From: Acidobacteriota bacterium
GTDB lineage: Bacteria > Acidobacteriota > Terriglobia > Terriglobales > Acidobacteriaceae
NCBI GenBank assembly: GCA_028876395.1
Contig: JAGWRX010000230.1
Location: 1-38,672, forward strand
Direction: 5' to 3'
DNA length: 38,672 nucleotides
Made by a program: the position numbers and the translations under genes. Numbering within the stretch: the first letter of the stretch is position 1; the number at the start of each line of letters is the position of its first letter. Under the pieces are notes generated by a model. The model was not told the DNA's origin. It saw only the letters and a list, made by a program, of their open reading frames with translations, and ran no database searches. Shown here one piece after another: positions 8,645 to 17,650 of this stretch.

Positions 8645-11600
8645 TTATATATCTAAGATGCCGTTGAGTGGAATGCGAACCCATTCGGGTCGATTGTCAA
8701 GCTCGTAAACCAGTTCATAAGCCGCCTTCTCCAACTGGTAGGCGTCAAGCAACAACTGGGCATCCTGCGGCGCAGGCAACAGCGCCGGGTTGGCGGCGAT
8801 GGTTTCGCAGTAGGTCCGAAGGAACTCTCCAGCGGTTGAATTCTGCCATAAGCGAGCCCAGTCTGCGAGGCGGTCCGCGCCGGAGCCGCCCGCGAGTTCG
8901 GGGTGGGCGGCGAAGTACTCGTCCAGGCCGGAATAGGCTGCATAGGAAAACGAGCGAATCATCCCCGCCACATCCTTCAATGGCGACTGCTTCCCGCGGC
9001 GTTCGGCGAGCGGGCGGGCGGGCTCGCCCTCGAAATCGAGCAGGACAAAGTCACCCGATTCCGTCCCGGGTATCGCCGGCCCGCCGGTGCGAAGCGTCTG
9101 CCCCAGATGATAATCGCCGTGAATGCGAATGCGTTGGCCTGCTGCCGTCAACTTGGTGATGGCGCGGGCGCGGGCAAAGAGGCTGACGCGTCGTGAAAGC
9201 AGCAGGCCTGCGCGGTCGGCCGCGGTGTCGTCGAAGCTGGAGATTTTTAACTTGAGCGCTTCCAGCGCGGACGCGATCTGCGCTTCAATGCGCCTGGCAT
9301 CCATTGCCAGATACTCTGCTGTGAACGGCTCGGCAACAAAGGCCGGATCGTCCGTGGGAGATGCCAGAGCGAGGTGCATCTCGGCCGTGCGGCGGCCCAG
9401 CAGGGAAGCGGCTTCAAGAGACCGTCCCGCGTGTTGCAGCGCCTCGGGCTCCGGCCCCCGCCAGTTCAGGAAGCTTGCTGCGCAAGTCTCGGGCGCGTCG
9501 CGAAGGCTCGCGACGGACGGGAAGAAGCCGGCCAGCTGTTTCAGAAACCACTGCCATCCATCGCCTTCGTTGGCCACCAGCCCGCTGAGGATCGCGGCAG
9601 TGCATTTCTCTCCGCTCGCTTGTGTCAGGTTGATCTCGCCCATGAAGGGCGCAACGCGCGGGAAGCGGGCGATTTCCGTCAGAAAGCGCCCGATTTCGGC
9701 GTCAGGGTTTTCGCCCAGTTGAAGCCGCCGGAAAAGTTTCAGAATCAGTTGATCTCCATAAAGGATGGACGTATTGGATTGTTCCGCCGAGCCCATGCGC
9801 GATGGCAGCGTCTCAGCCATCGCCGCGCCGGCAAATGCAGTAGAGGTGTGCGCTTCAAGGCGGCTTGCGCCAGAAGAAGCCGCGTTTGCGAAGGAAGATG
9901 CGTGTCGCGGCGCGGATGCCTCGGCGGCAGTCACAGAACCGTCTGCGGCGTGGGCGCTTGCCAGCGGCAGAGTTGCGCTCTGCTGAATCAGATGGAGCAG
10001 GCCCTGGCGAAGGTCTTCGCAGAGCGTGGCGTCGTAGTAGGCCGCCGTGCCCATGGGAGAGGTGACGGGCGCAACAATACTCCGCGGGTGATCTGCGATG
10101 ATTGCATCGGCGTCGGCGCCGGCGCTGAAGCCGAGAGGAACCTGGTAAACGTCTGAATGACTGTCCGCGTAGGCCACCTCGACGAAGAACAGGGCAGCAG
10201 GAAGAGTAATGGCAGCGGGCATGCCCGTGGTCAGGCTGATTGCATTATGGGCTGAGCCGGCGGCCGGAATTGCCACCCAGTCCAGCACGCGCACGGATTG
10301 GATCTTACGGGTCTTGGCTCCGAACCAGCGCTGATGCGGAAGCCAGGCCGGCAGCGCGCGTTCAAGCACAGCTATGCCGTGCCTCGCCAGCAGCGCAGGC
10401 CAGCCTTCCGTGAGCACATCGAGGGCGACGGCCTCGTCCAACGCAACCTCCCCCGGCGCTTCGGTGATTTCCACCCGCGGTTCCGGCAGCGGCTCCGGCC
10501 TTGCGCTCGCGGGCTGCAGCTCAAGCCACAGAAAGGAATACGGAGCAAGGGTGATGCGGTACGGAGCTTCCGTAATTGTCGGGAACGGTACGTAGCCCAG
10601 CATCTCCACGGGCTCCATCCCCGCGTACTCGGCCAGGTCGAGCGCGACAGGCTGGGCGAAGCGGCTGAGGTTTGCTACGCAGAGAACAGTTTCGTGTGAG
10701 CCGTCGCCGCGAACGCGGTCGCGCAGATAAGCCAGCGTCTTCCGGTTCGCCGGCGTCAAAAACCGAAACGCGCCGCGTCCGAAGACCTTGAAGAGTTTGC
10801 GCAGAGCAATCATGTTGCGGGTCCAGTGCAGCAGGCTGGACTGATCGCTCAGCTGCGCTTCCACATTCACCGCCTGGTAGCCGTAAATGGGGTCCATGAT
10901 CACCGGAAAATAAAGCCGCGCAGGGTCGCACTTTGAGAAACCGGCGTTGCGGTCCGATGTCCACTGCATCGGAGTGCGCACTCCGTTCCGGTCGCCCAGA
11001 TAGATGTTGTCGCCCATGCCGATCTCATCGCCGTAGTAGAGGATCGGTGTCCCGGGAAAGCTCAGCAGCAGCGAATTCAACAGTTCGATGCGCCGCCGGT
11101 TGTTGTCGAGCAGCGGTGCAAGCCGCCTCCGGATTCCTGCATTGATGCGCATCCGCGGGTCGGCCGAATAAGCGAAATACATGTAATCCCGCTCTTCGTC
11201 CGTGACCATCTCCAGCGTCAGCTCATCGTGATTGCGAAGGAACAGGCCCCACTGGCAGTTATCCGGGATGGGTGGCGTCTGCGCCATGATGTCGGTAATC
11301 GGCAGCCGATCCTCCTGCCGTATCGCCATGTAAATGCGCGGCATCAGCGGAAAGTGGAAGGCCATGTGGCACTCGTCGCCATCGCCGAAGTAGGGGCGAA
11401 CATCTGCCGGCCATTGGTTCGCTTCGGCCAGCACAAATCGATTGCCATACTCGGCGTCCATCGTGGCGCGCAGGGTGCGGATGACCCCGTGCGTCTCAGG
11501 CAGATTCTCGCAGGACGTGCCATCGCGCTCAACCAGATAGGGAATGGCGTCCAGCCGCAGCGCATCCACGCCCATGTCCAGCCAGAAGCGCATCGCCTTC

Positions 11601-12172
11601 AGAACCTCTTCAACGACCAGGGGATTATCGAAGTTGAGGTCCGGCTGGTGCGAAAAGAAGCGGTGCCAGTAGTAGGCTTTCGCGGTTTCATCCCACGTCC
11701 AGTTGGATTTTTCCGTATCCATGAAGATGATGCGCGCGTCTTTGTAGATCTGGTCGGTCTGGGACCACACGTACATGTCCCGCGCCGGCGAGCCCGGCGG
11801 TGCAACGCGGGCGGCCTTGAACCACGGGTGCTGGTCGCTGGTGTGGTTGATGACCAGCTCGATCATCAGCTGCATGTTCCGCTCGTGTGCCGCGTCCAGC
11901 ACGGCCTTGAAGTCGCTCAGGGTCCCGTACGAGGGATTCACGTCCATGTAGTCCGAGATGTCGTAGCCATCGTCGCGCAACGGCGAGGGAAAGAAAGGCA
12001 AAAGCCAGATGCAGGTGACGCCGAGATCCTGGAGATAGTCAAGCCGCGACAGCAAACCTGGAAAGTCGCCGATGCCGTCGCCGTTCGAGTCCGCGAAGGC
12101 GCGGACGTGAAGTTCATAGATGATCGCGTCCTTGTACCAGAGCGGATCGGTTGCGCTTGCCAGCTTTTTCAC
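8645..12172 (-). CDS. treS: Trehalose synthase-maltokinase fusion protein
   Basis: 1175 residues with a GTG start at 12172 after GAGCTGAAGG. Residues 1 to about 555 are a GH13 trehalose synthase that interconverts maltose and trehalose: WYKDAIIYELHVRAF, the GVDALRLDAIPYL nucleophile Asp208, acid/base Glu250 in LAEANQW and Asp316 in RNHDE. From about residue 600 a maltokinase domain follows (LPHQRWFGAK, SNTSILYGDQLILKLFRR, catalytic IHGDYHLGQTL and metal-binding LLDFEGEP), which phosphorylates maltose with ATP to maltose-1-phosphate, the substrate of GlgE for alpha-glucan. No glgE is in the window. An Ala/Ser-rich stretch of about 60 residues (735-795) interrupts the N-terminal part of the kinase. 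It is the first gene of a three-gene operon with the glycosyltransferase and the MscS-like protein. Such TreS-Mak fusions are known in several phyla. Confidence 0.95.
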   Translation of the reverse strand: MKKLASATDPLWYKDAIIYELHVRAFADSNGDGIGDFPGLLSRLDYLQDLGVTCIWLLPFFPSPLRDDGYDISDYMDVNPSYGTLSDFKAVLDAAHERNMQLMIELVINHTSDQHPWFKAARVAPPGSPARDMYVWSQTDQIYKDARIIFMDTEKSNWTWDETAKAYYWHRFFSHQPDLNFDNPLVVEEVLKAMRFWLDMGVDALRLDAIPYLVERDGTSCENLPETHGVIRTLRATMDAEYGNRFVLAEANQWPADVRPYFGDGDECHMAFHFPLMPRIYMAIRQEDRLPITDIMAQTPPIPDNCQWGLFLRNHDELTLEMVTDEERDYMYFAYSADPRMRINAGIRRRLAPLLDNNRRRIELLNSLLLSFPGTPILYYGDEIGMGDNIYLGDRNGVRTPMQWTSDRNAGFSKCDPARLYFPVIMDPIYGYQAVNVEAQLSDQSSLLHWTRNMIALRKLFKVFGRGAFRFLTPANRKTLAYLRDRVRGDGSHETVLCVANLSRFAQPVALDLAEYAGMEPVEMLGYVPFPTITEAPYRITLAPYSFLWLELQPASARPEPLPEPRVEITEAPGEVALDEAVALDVLTEGWPALLARHGIAVLERALPAWLPHQRWFGAKTRKIQSVRVLDWVAIPAAGSAHNAISLTTGMPAAITLPAALFFVEVAYADSHSDVYQVPLGFSAGADADAIIADHPRSIVAPVTSPMGTAAYYDATLCEDLRQGLLHLIQQSATLPLASAHAADGSVTAAEASAPRHASSFANAASSGASRLEAHTSTAFAGAAMAETLPSRMGSAEQSNTSILYGDQLILKLFRRLQLGENPDAEIGRFLTEIARFPRVAPFMGEINLTQASGEKCTAAILSGLVANEGDGWQWFLKQLAGFFPSVASLRDAPETCAASFLNWRGPEPEALQHAGRSLEAASLLGRRTAEMHLALASPTDDPAFVAEPFTAEYLAMDARRIEAQIASALEALKLKISSFDDTAADRAGLLLSRRVSLFARARAITKLTAAGQRIRIHGDYHLGQTLRTGGPAIPGTESGDFVLLDFEGEPARPLAERRGKQSPLKDVAGMIRSFSYAAYSGLDEYFAAHPELAGGSGADRLADWARLWQNSTAGEFLRTYCETIAANPALLPAPQDAQLLLDAYQLEKAAYELVYELDNRPEWVRIPLNGILDI

Positions 12173-12424
12173 CCTTCAGCTCTCCCAGCTCGTTGAACGC
12201 ATGCTTTCCTGTCATTTGTCCGCCGCTACGCTCAGGGCCGTCAGACTCGGCAGACAACGCCGAACGGCTGAACCTCGGGTCGCTGTGCAGGCTTGCTCCT
12301 GCATTCCACGCGCGGGCATGCGCCTTTCACCAGTCCCTCAATCATTGGACTGATTGCGCTTCACACAGTCACCGTCGGCCCGGGATATCCTTGCCAACCC
12401 CGTTGCGCCGGCTTCGTGTATCCA

Positions 12425-12453
12425 AGAATAGAGTCAGGGAGCGGATTCGCAAA
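12425..12453 (-). promoter_or_regulatory. Possible promoter of the treS operon
   Basis: On the minus strand TTTGCG (12453-12448), a 17-bp spacer and TATTCT (12430-12425) give a moderate sigma70-like match about 250 bp upstream of the treS GTG. The region 12173-12466 otherwise shows no gene or strong structure. Confidence 0.35.
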
Positions 12454-12466
12454 CCGTCCAATGCGA

Positions 12467-12691
12467 TTACTCGTCGGGAGATTCGTAGCATTTGCGTGAG
12501 GGCGTGCAGCGGGAGAGGTGGACGTAGTGCTCGTCCGGGCCGGCGGGACCCATCGTGCGCAAGCACCAGTAGGTCGAGCTGGTGTCCACGCCGGGCAGCC
12601 ACGACTCGGCATTCTGCGGCGTGGTCCCATAGGGATTCTTGGTGCGCAGGCACTGGCAGGGCGGCTGCGGACGTTCGTTGGCGGTGCTCAT
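12467..12691 (-). CDS. Small cysteine-rich protein downstream of aldehyde oxidoreductase genes
   Basis: 74 residues, not assigned to a family. Cys residues are at 12, 14, 43, 62 and 68, and the tetrapeptide CLRT occurs twice (14-17 and 43-46), each in an aromatic/basic context (CQCLRTKNPYG and YWCLRTMG), with a final RCTPSRKCYE. No signal peptide or membrane helix is visible. The start is supported by GAAAGGA 9 nt upstream, and the gene follows the FAD-subunit gene by 50 bp on the same strand, so it is probably the fourth gene of that operon. A metal or Fe-S site, or a maturation factor role, is possible but is only inference. The conserved-looking composition and good ribosome binding site argue for a real gene despite its size. 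Confidence 0.65.
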   Translation of the reverse strand: MSTANERPQPPCQCLRTKNPYGTTPQNAESWLPGVDTSSTYWCLRTMGPAGPDEHYVHLSRCTPSRKCYESPDE

Positions 12692-12741
12692 GAGGGCGTC
12701 CTTTCTGCGTCTGCCGCTCCTGCGGCGCGCGAGGATTGCGG

Positions 12742-13740
12742 TTAACCGGCAGCGCTTGGGTCGCGGTCCATCTGTCCCGCAGCCAGCAGAATGGTGCGAT
12801 AAATGGCGACAGGGAAGAGCTGCACCTTGTACGCATTCATTGACAGCGGCATCGCGCCCGTCATGGAAGCCTTGCCCGCGGCGCGCGCCGTCTCCTGCGT
12901 AATGGGCTTGCCCGTCAGTGCGGCCTCGGCTTCGCTCGAGCGGCGCACCACGGGAGAAGCAGCGCTCATCGCCACCACCGCGCGGCGGCAGACGTCGCCG
13001 TCCATTTCAAGCAGAATCGCTGCATCCGCAATGGCCCAGTCGTGGCTCTCCTTTTCGCCATATTTCTGGTAGGCGGAGCGCGTGCCCGGCGCGGGCTTGG
13101 GGATGTGAATCGCGGTCAGCAACTCATCCGCAGTCATCACGTTGAAGCGATGCGGATTGGCGTCCGGCTGCACGTAGAACTCGCGAATCCCCACCGTGCG
13201 CTTGCCTTTCGCCGAGGTCAGCTCAACGCTGCCATTCAGCGCCAGCAGAGCAACAGCGCCTGAAGAAGGCGCGACGGACGGGCACCCGCCGTAATCCATG
13301 ATCGCGTGGTACTGGTTGAGCCCGGAGAAAGCAAAGCACTGCTCCTTCCCTTTGCGCAGACACTGGAACTCCGCGGAGCGATAGTACCAGCACTGCAATC
13401 CCTGCAGCAGGTTGCCGCCCAGCGTCGCCATGTTGCGGATGTGCGGTGTGGCGGCGTGCCCGCAGGCGTCCGCCAGCACGGTGTACTGCGAGCGGATGGT
13501 CGGGTCATCGGCGACTTCAGCAAGCGTGGTCAGCGCCCCGATGCTCAGTCCCTGCGGCGTTGCCTGAATGCCGCGCAGCAACTGGATGTTGCGGATGTTC
13601 ACCAGGCGCGCAGGCGTATCCGTGCCGTTCTTCATGCGGTCAAGCAGATCAACGCCGCCCGCTTTGACGACGGCGCCGTCCTTCAGCTGTGAAAGCGCGG
13701 CCTCCACGGTGGTGCAATCTGCAAGGGCGAAGGAATTCAT
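12742..13740 (-). CDS. PaoB/YagS-like FAD-binding subunit of aldehyde oxidoreductase
   Basis: 332 residues. This is the FAD-binding middle subunit of the xanthine dehydrogenase family: AGGVDLLDRMKNG (FAD loop near residue 27), ATPHIRNMATLGGNLLQ (about 97-113) and a C-terminal CO_deh_flav_C domain. It passes electrons between the 2Fe-2S subunit and the acceptor. Cys117, Cys127, Cys135 and Cys153 reproduce the spacing of the additional [4Fe-4S] ligands in E. coli PaoB (Cys119, 129, 138, 157 from memory), which most xanthine dehydrogenases lack. The start ATG overlaps the stop of the molybdenum subunit by 4 bp, showing translational coupling. It has no own signal peptide; export would be by hitch-hiking on the Tat signal of the 2Fe-2S subunit. 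Exact aldehyde substrate unknown. Confidence 0.9.
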   Translation of the reverse strand: MNSFALADCTTVEAALSQLKDGAVVKAGGVDLLDRMKNGTDTPARLVNIRNIQLLRGIQATPQGLSIGALTTLAEVADDPTIRSQYTVLADACGHAATPHIRNMATLGGNLLQGLQCWYYRSAEFQCLRKGKEQCFAFSGLNQYHAIMDYGGCPSVAPSSGAVALLALNGSVELTSAKGKRTVGIREFYVQPDANPHRFNVMTADELLTAIHIPKPAPGTRSAYQKYGEKESHDWAIADAAILLEMDGDVCRRAVVAMSAASPVVRRSSEAEAALTGKPITQETARAAGKASMTGAMPLSMNAYKVQLFPVAIYRTILLAAGQMDRDPSAAG

Positions 13741-16148
13741 AGCGCCTCCATCGATTGTTTGGGCTGGTTGAGGGCCGTCAGCACAACAGCCGGAGTCATC
13801 GGCAGCGTGCGGATGCGCACTCCGGTGGCGTTGTAGAACGCATTGCCGATTGCAGCTCCAGCCGAAATGATGCCTGCCGCCTCGCCGATGCCCGAGGCAT
13901 CCGTGGAGCTTTGTCCAATGTAGGACTCGGTGAGTTGAACCTCGATCTGCGGCACCTCATACGAACCCGCAATCTTGTACTTGTCCAGGTTGGAATTCAC
14001 CATCAGCCCATAGTTCGGATCAAGCAGGCGATGTTCAAACAGCGTGTAGGAGATCCCCTGAATCAATCCTCCGTTGATCTGGCTGATGACCTGCTCCGGG
14101 TTCATGGGCCGGCCGCAATCATGCACAGCCAGCACATGCTTCACATGGATGCGCCCCGTCTCGGTGTCCACCGCAACCTCGGCCACATCGGCGCCGCCAT
14201 ACGTGTCGTACTTGCTGGGGTCGTAGTCGGGAATGCGCTTGGCCTGCGCTGAGACCTCATCCGTATTCATCTTGCCGGCTGCCGCGCGGAATGCGATTGG
14301 CTGGAATTTGCCTGAAGTGCTGCGCACCATTCCGCCGCTCAGCGTGAGATCGCCGGGTGTCGTGCCCAATGCCGGCGCCACGCTGGCCAGGAACTTCTGC
14401 GCGGCCTGCCACGCCGCGTCGCGCACCGCGGGCGTCAAGGATGCCGTCGTCACGCTGCCGCCGGAGTTCGGACCAACCGGATAATTCGTGTCGCCAATCT
14501 TCACCGAAACCTTGCCCGGTGGCATTCCGAACTGCTCTGCCAGAATCTGCGCGAGCACCGTCTTGATGCCGCTGCCGATGTCCTGCACCGCCGACATCAC
14601 CTCAACCGATCCATCCTTGTGAACGCGCACTTCGGCAGCGGAGGCCATTGTGAGATGCCGATACCAGACGGACTGCGACAGTCCGATCCCGCGCTTCACC
14701 GGGCCTGAATCTGCATTCGCTTTCGGGTTCCTCGACTTCCACAGCGCGCTCTCGCGCACGATCTGGCGCTGCACCCTGCGCACCGGATTCTCGTCGATGC
14801 GGTCGCGCAAATCAAGCAGATCCATATTGAGCTTTTCCGCCAGTTCGTCAATGGATTGCTCCAGCGCGAACGCTCCCTGCGGATGCCCCGGAGCGCGGAA
14901 GGCCGCCGCCGGACCCGCGTTGATGAAGACGTCGTTCTCCTCAACATGCAGCGTGGCCCACTTGTACAAGTTGCTGGCAGGCCCCGCGCAGCCGGCCCCG
15001 GTACCGCAACCTGCGGTGCCAAAGCTGATCAGCTGAATCGCCGTGATCGTGCCGTCTTTCTTCGCGCCGATGCGCAGTCGCTGATCCGAACTCGGCCGAT
15101 TGCCGGCTGAAAGATGTTCCTCCTGCCGGTCAAGCATCAGCCGAACAGGAGCGCCGGTCTTGCGCGACAGAGTGGCTGCAACCACGCCCGGATTGCCCGC
15201 GCCGAACTTCGCGCCGAAGCCGCCGCCCATGAACTCCGTAATAACGCGCACTTGCGACTTGGGCAGATGGAAGAAGGCCGCCAGTTCCTCGCGCACGCTC
15301 GCCGTGCCCTGCGTGGAGGCGTAGACGGTCAGCAGTTCCGGCTTCCAGTCGGCTACCACGCCGTGCGTCTCCAGCGCGGAGTGCGTCTGCACCTGCGTCG
15401 TGTAGCGCGCATCGACAATCACGTCGGCGTCTTTGAATCCCTGCTCCGCATCGCCATGCTTGCGTATCGCGGGCCCGTGAATATTGCCTGTCTGCGGAAT
15501 GCCGCTCGCGCTTCCGCCACCACCTGCTGTTCCGGCCTGATCCGCAGCGCCCGGAAAGACCAGCGGTGCTTCCGGAGTGCGCGCTGTCTGCGCGTCGACC
15601 ACAAAGGGAAGAGGCTCGTACTTCACCTTTATCTTGGCCGCCGCATCCTCAGCCGCCTGGGGCGTGATTGCCGCAACGGCCGCGATCGGCTGTCCTGCAT
15701 AGCGCACCACCGGGTATTTGGCCTGCTCCAGTGAGGGATCGCGCAGCACAGCGGAGCCCAGCAGCAGCTCAATGACATGCACGCCCTTCACTCCCGGATG
15801 GCTCTCGGCAGCAGACGTGTCGATGGACACAATTTTTGCGTGCGGAACCGAGGCATTCACAAACCGCGCGTAAAGCATGCCCGGCAATTGCACATCGGCG
15901 GTGTAGCGTGCGCGGCCCGTGACCTTCGCCAGGCCATCCCACCGCTCATGCGACTTGCCGATATATTCAAGATCCTTGTTGACTGGCAGCACGGGCGGTT
16001 CGGATGCGGGAACAGTGCGTTGCTCCTCGTGCAATGTGTAGCCGGGCACCCCGATCGGCATGCTCACGGTCTTCGTCGCTGCGTCTGCCCCGCCGGCTGC
16101 GGAGCCAGGGACGGCATCAGGAAGCGAATGCGTCGTGTGGGTCGCCAT
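13737..16148 (-). CDS. PaoC/YagR-like molybdenum cofactor-binding subunit of aldehyde oxidoreductase
   Basis: 803 residues from the ATG at 16148, chosen because AGGAG lies 9 nt upstream; the frame is open upstream but that part overlaps the previous gene. The protein holds molybdopterin cytosine dinucleotide and oxidises an aldehyde or N-heterocycle. Landmarks: GKSHERWDGLAKVTGRARYTAD near residue 60 (aldehyde oxidase a/b hammerhead start), GGGFGAKFG (FeMoco-type binding loop), AAFRAPGHPQGAFALEQ, a VQDIGSG-type segment and the catalytic-base Glu756 in SGIGEAAG near the C terminus. Genes are ordered 2Fe-2S, Mo, FAD with 11-bp gap and 4-bp overlap. No XdhC/PaoD-type insertion chaperone is in the window. 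Sub-specificity (aldehyde versus isoquinoline) cannot be told from the sequence alone. Confidence 0.92.
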   Translation of the reverse strand: MATHTTHSLPDAVPGSAAGGADAATKTVSMPIGVPGYTLHEEQRTVPASEPPVLPVNKDLEYIGKSHERWDGLAKVTGRARYTADVQLPGMLYARFVNASVPHAKIVSIDTSAAESHPGVKGVHVIELLLGSAVLRDPSLEQAKYPVVRYAGQPIAAVAAITPQAAEDAAAKIKVKYEPLPFVVDAQTARTPEAPLVFPGAADQAGTAGGGGSASGIPQTGNIHGPAIRKHGDAEQGFKDADVIVDARYTTQVQTHSALETHGVVADWKPELLTVYASTQGTASVREELAAFFHLPKSQVRVITEFMGGGFGAKFGAGNPGVVAATLSRKTGAPVRLMLDRQEEHLSAGNRPSSDQRLRIGAKKDGTITAIQLISFGTAGCGTGAGCAGPASNLYKWATLHVEENDVFINAGPAAAFRAPGHPQGAFALEQSIDELAEKLNMDLLDLRDRIDENPVRRVQRQIVRESALWKSRNPKANADSGPVKRGIGLSQSVWYRHLTMASAAEVRVHKDGSVEVMSAVQDIGSGIKTVLAQILAEQFGMPPGKVSVKIGDTNYPVGPNSGGSVTTASLTPAVRDAAWQAAQKFLASVAPALGTTPGDLTLSGGMVRSTSGKFQPIAFRAAAGKMNTDEVSAQAKRIPDYDPSKYDTYGGADVAEVAVDTETGRIHVKHVLAVHDCGRPMNPEQVISQINGGLIQGISYTLFEHRLLDPNYGLMVNSNLDKYKIAGSYEVPQIEVQLTESYIGQSSTDASGIGEAAGIISAGAAIGNAFYNATGVRIRTLPMTPAVVLTALNQPKQSMEAL

Positions 16149-16159
16149 GAGATTCTCTC

Positions 16160-16834
16160 CTACGCCTTGCGTGCAAGCTGACTGGCCGCGTCGAGCGTGG
16201 CCGCAAAGATTTTCGGGTAGGTGCCGCAGCGGCAAAGATTGCCGGAGACCGCGTAGCGCACATCCGCTTCCGTGGGATGCGGATTCTTCTCGATCAGCGA
16301 TGCGCAGCTCATCACCATGCCCGGAGTGCAGAAGCCGCACTGCATCGCATCGTGACGGACGAAGGCGGCCTGCACCTCGTGTACCTCGTTCTCGCCCGCG
16401 ATGCCCTCAATCGTGGTGATCTCATGGCCCACCGCATCGATGGCCAGTGTCATGCAGCTGTTCACAGGCATCTTGTCCAGCAGCACGGTGCAGCTGGAGC
16501 AGACGCCGCGATCGCAACTCACTTTGGTGCCCGTCATGCTCAGTTGGATGCGCAGTGCATCAGCCAGCGTGGTGCGCGGCTCGATCTGCAGAGCGCGCTC
16601 CCTCCCGTTTACATGCAGCGTGACGGCGAATGGCTCGGGACCGAATTCCTTCACGTTGCTGGGCGTGGCCGCGAGGGCCCCCTGCTGGAATCCCTGCACG
16701 CCATCCAGCAGCGCGGTTCCCGCAGCAGTGATCCCCGCGCCCTTCAGAAAGCCGCGGCGGGTGATCCCTGCACTGGCTGGCGCGGGCGATGGAGTTTTGG
16801 GTGCGACCTCTGGCGGCGACGGATGGTCTGGCAT
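16160..16834 (-). CDS. PaoA/YagT-like Tat-exported 2Fe-2S subunit of aldehyde oxidoreductase
   Basis: 224 residues. A twin-arginine signal, ITRRGFLKG (Arg26-Arg27) followed by an Ala/Gly hydrophobic stretch, indicates folded export to the periplasm. The plant-type ferredoxin cluster uses Cys107, Cys112, Cys115 and Cys127; the second [2Fe-2S] uses Cys166, Cys169, Cys201 and Cys203 (QCGFCTPG and LCRCGTY). It transfers electrons from the molybdenum centre. It is the first gene of the operon, so the promoter should lie in 16835-17050; no clear -35/-10 was identified there. The layout matches E. coli PaoABC, a periplasmic aldehyde-detoxifying enzyme. Confidence 0.93.
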   Translation of the reverse strand: MPDHPSPPEVAPKTPSPAPASAGITRRGFLKGAGITAAGTALLDGVQGFQQGALAATPSNVKEFGPEPFAVTLHVNGRERALQIEPRTTLADALRIQLSMTGTKVSCDRGVCSSCTVLLDKMPVNSCMTLAIDAVGHEITTIEGIAGENEVHEVQAAFVRHDAMQCGFCTPGMVMSCASLIEKNPHPTEADVRYAVSGNLCRCGTYPKIFAATLDAASQLARKA

Positions 16835-17152
16835 GCCTGCCTCCTATGCCTTGCTGAGCAGCGGTTACGAAATTTCCTGTTGGTCGCCATACATGCCGGC
16901 GATGCTCAATGGAAAACGAAGGAGCGCTCTGGCCTGGATCGTGAAAGGCTTGCAAAACCTGCAAAGGACTGGCGTGCTGTCTGGCTGATGCTCCTGGCCG
17001 ATGCGGGCACGGCGCGTGGGAGCCGAAAAACAGCCTCAGTATAGTCGAGCCCCGTAGATTTGGGGAGAGAAAAATTCAGTTCGGCGACAAACCGGATTAC
17101 GGAAGCAGGTATCGGCTTTGAGCCTGCAAGTGCTATCGCATCAGTGTGGTGC

Positions 17153-17181
17153 TTGGTGGCGGCGCGCGGCGCGGGTATAAT
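17153..17181 (+). promoter_or_regulatory. Sigma70-like promoter of the DUF6627/C39/outer-membrane cluster
   Basis: TTGGTG (17153-17158), a 17-bp spacer and a perfect TATAAT (17176-17181) lie 48 bp upstream of the ATG at 17229. A C8 tract and AGGAGG follow in the leader. The rest of the 394-bp gap 16835-17152 shows no gene. Confidence 0.7.
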
Positions 17182-17228
17182 CGCGTTGAGTTTGCACGTA
17201 TTTCTCCCCCCCCAGGAGGCAGCAGAAA

Positions 17229-17639
17229 ATGCACCTTGAACCAAAGCAAATTGTGAAAGCTCTCACGGCCGGAGTGCTCGTTTCGCTCTTCGCCGTTCCG
17301 CAGAGCCTCGTCGCGGAAGCGTCCAACCACCTCGTCAGCCCCGCCGATCTGCAGAAGGCCGCGGTCGACGCCTCGCAGAAGAGGCAGCAGAACCTGGATA
17401 CGCTCAACGGATTTCTCTCCTCGGACAAGGCTCAGAAGGCCCTGGCGTCAGCTCATATGAACCCGCAGGAGGTTCAGAAGGCGGTCGCGGGCCTCAGCGA
17501 TGACGAGCTGGCGCAGTTGGCCACGCGGGCGAACAAGGCCCAGGCTGACTTCGCCGCCGGCAACATGTCTGACCATGACCTGTTGATCATCCTGATCGCC
17601 GTCGCGGCCCTCATCCTGATCATCGTCGCAGTCCACTGA
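17229..17639 (+). CDS. Exported DUF6627/PA2779-like small protein with C-terminal membrane anchor
   Basis: 136 residues. An N-terminal signal-like helix (LTAGVLVSLFAVP, cleavage perhaps after about residue 29) is followed by a polar, helix-forming middle with paired Gln/Lys/Ala-rich segments (QKRQQNLDTLNGFLSSDKAQKAL, VQKAVAGLSDDELAQLA) and a very hydrophobic C-terminal helix (LLIILIAVAALILIIVAV, about 117-135). This fits PA2779-family proteins of unknown function, which sit beside a C39-like peptidase (PA2778 family), as here 11 bp downstream. The start has a strong AGGAGGCAGCAGAAA ribosome binding site. A natural hypothesis is that it is a substrate, anchor or cofactor of the neighbouring peptidase, but nothing in the sequence proves this. 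Confidence 0.8.
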   Translation: MHLEPKQIVKALTAGVLVSLFAVPQSLVAEASNHLVSPADLQKAAVDASQKRQQNLDTLNGFLSSDKAQKALASAHMNPQEVQKAVAGLSDDELAQLATRANKAQADFAAGNMSDHDLLIILIAVAALILIIVAVH

Positions 17640-17650
17640 GCACTGTCCCA

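Noticed and set aside
11228..12196. 322-codon plus-strand frame opposite treS
   Set aside because: Antisense to the conserved TreS domain; no recognisable motif.
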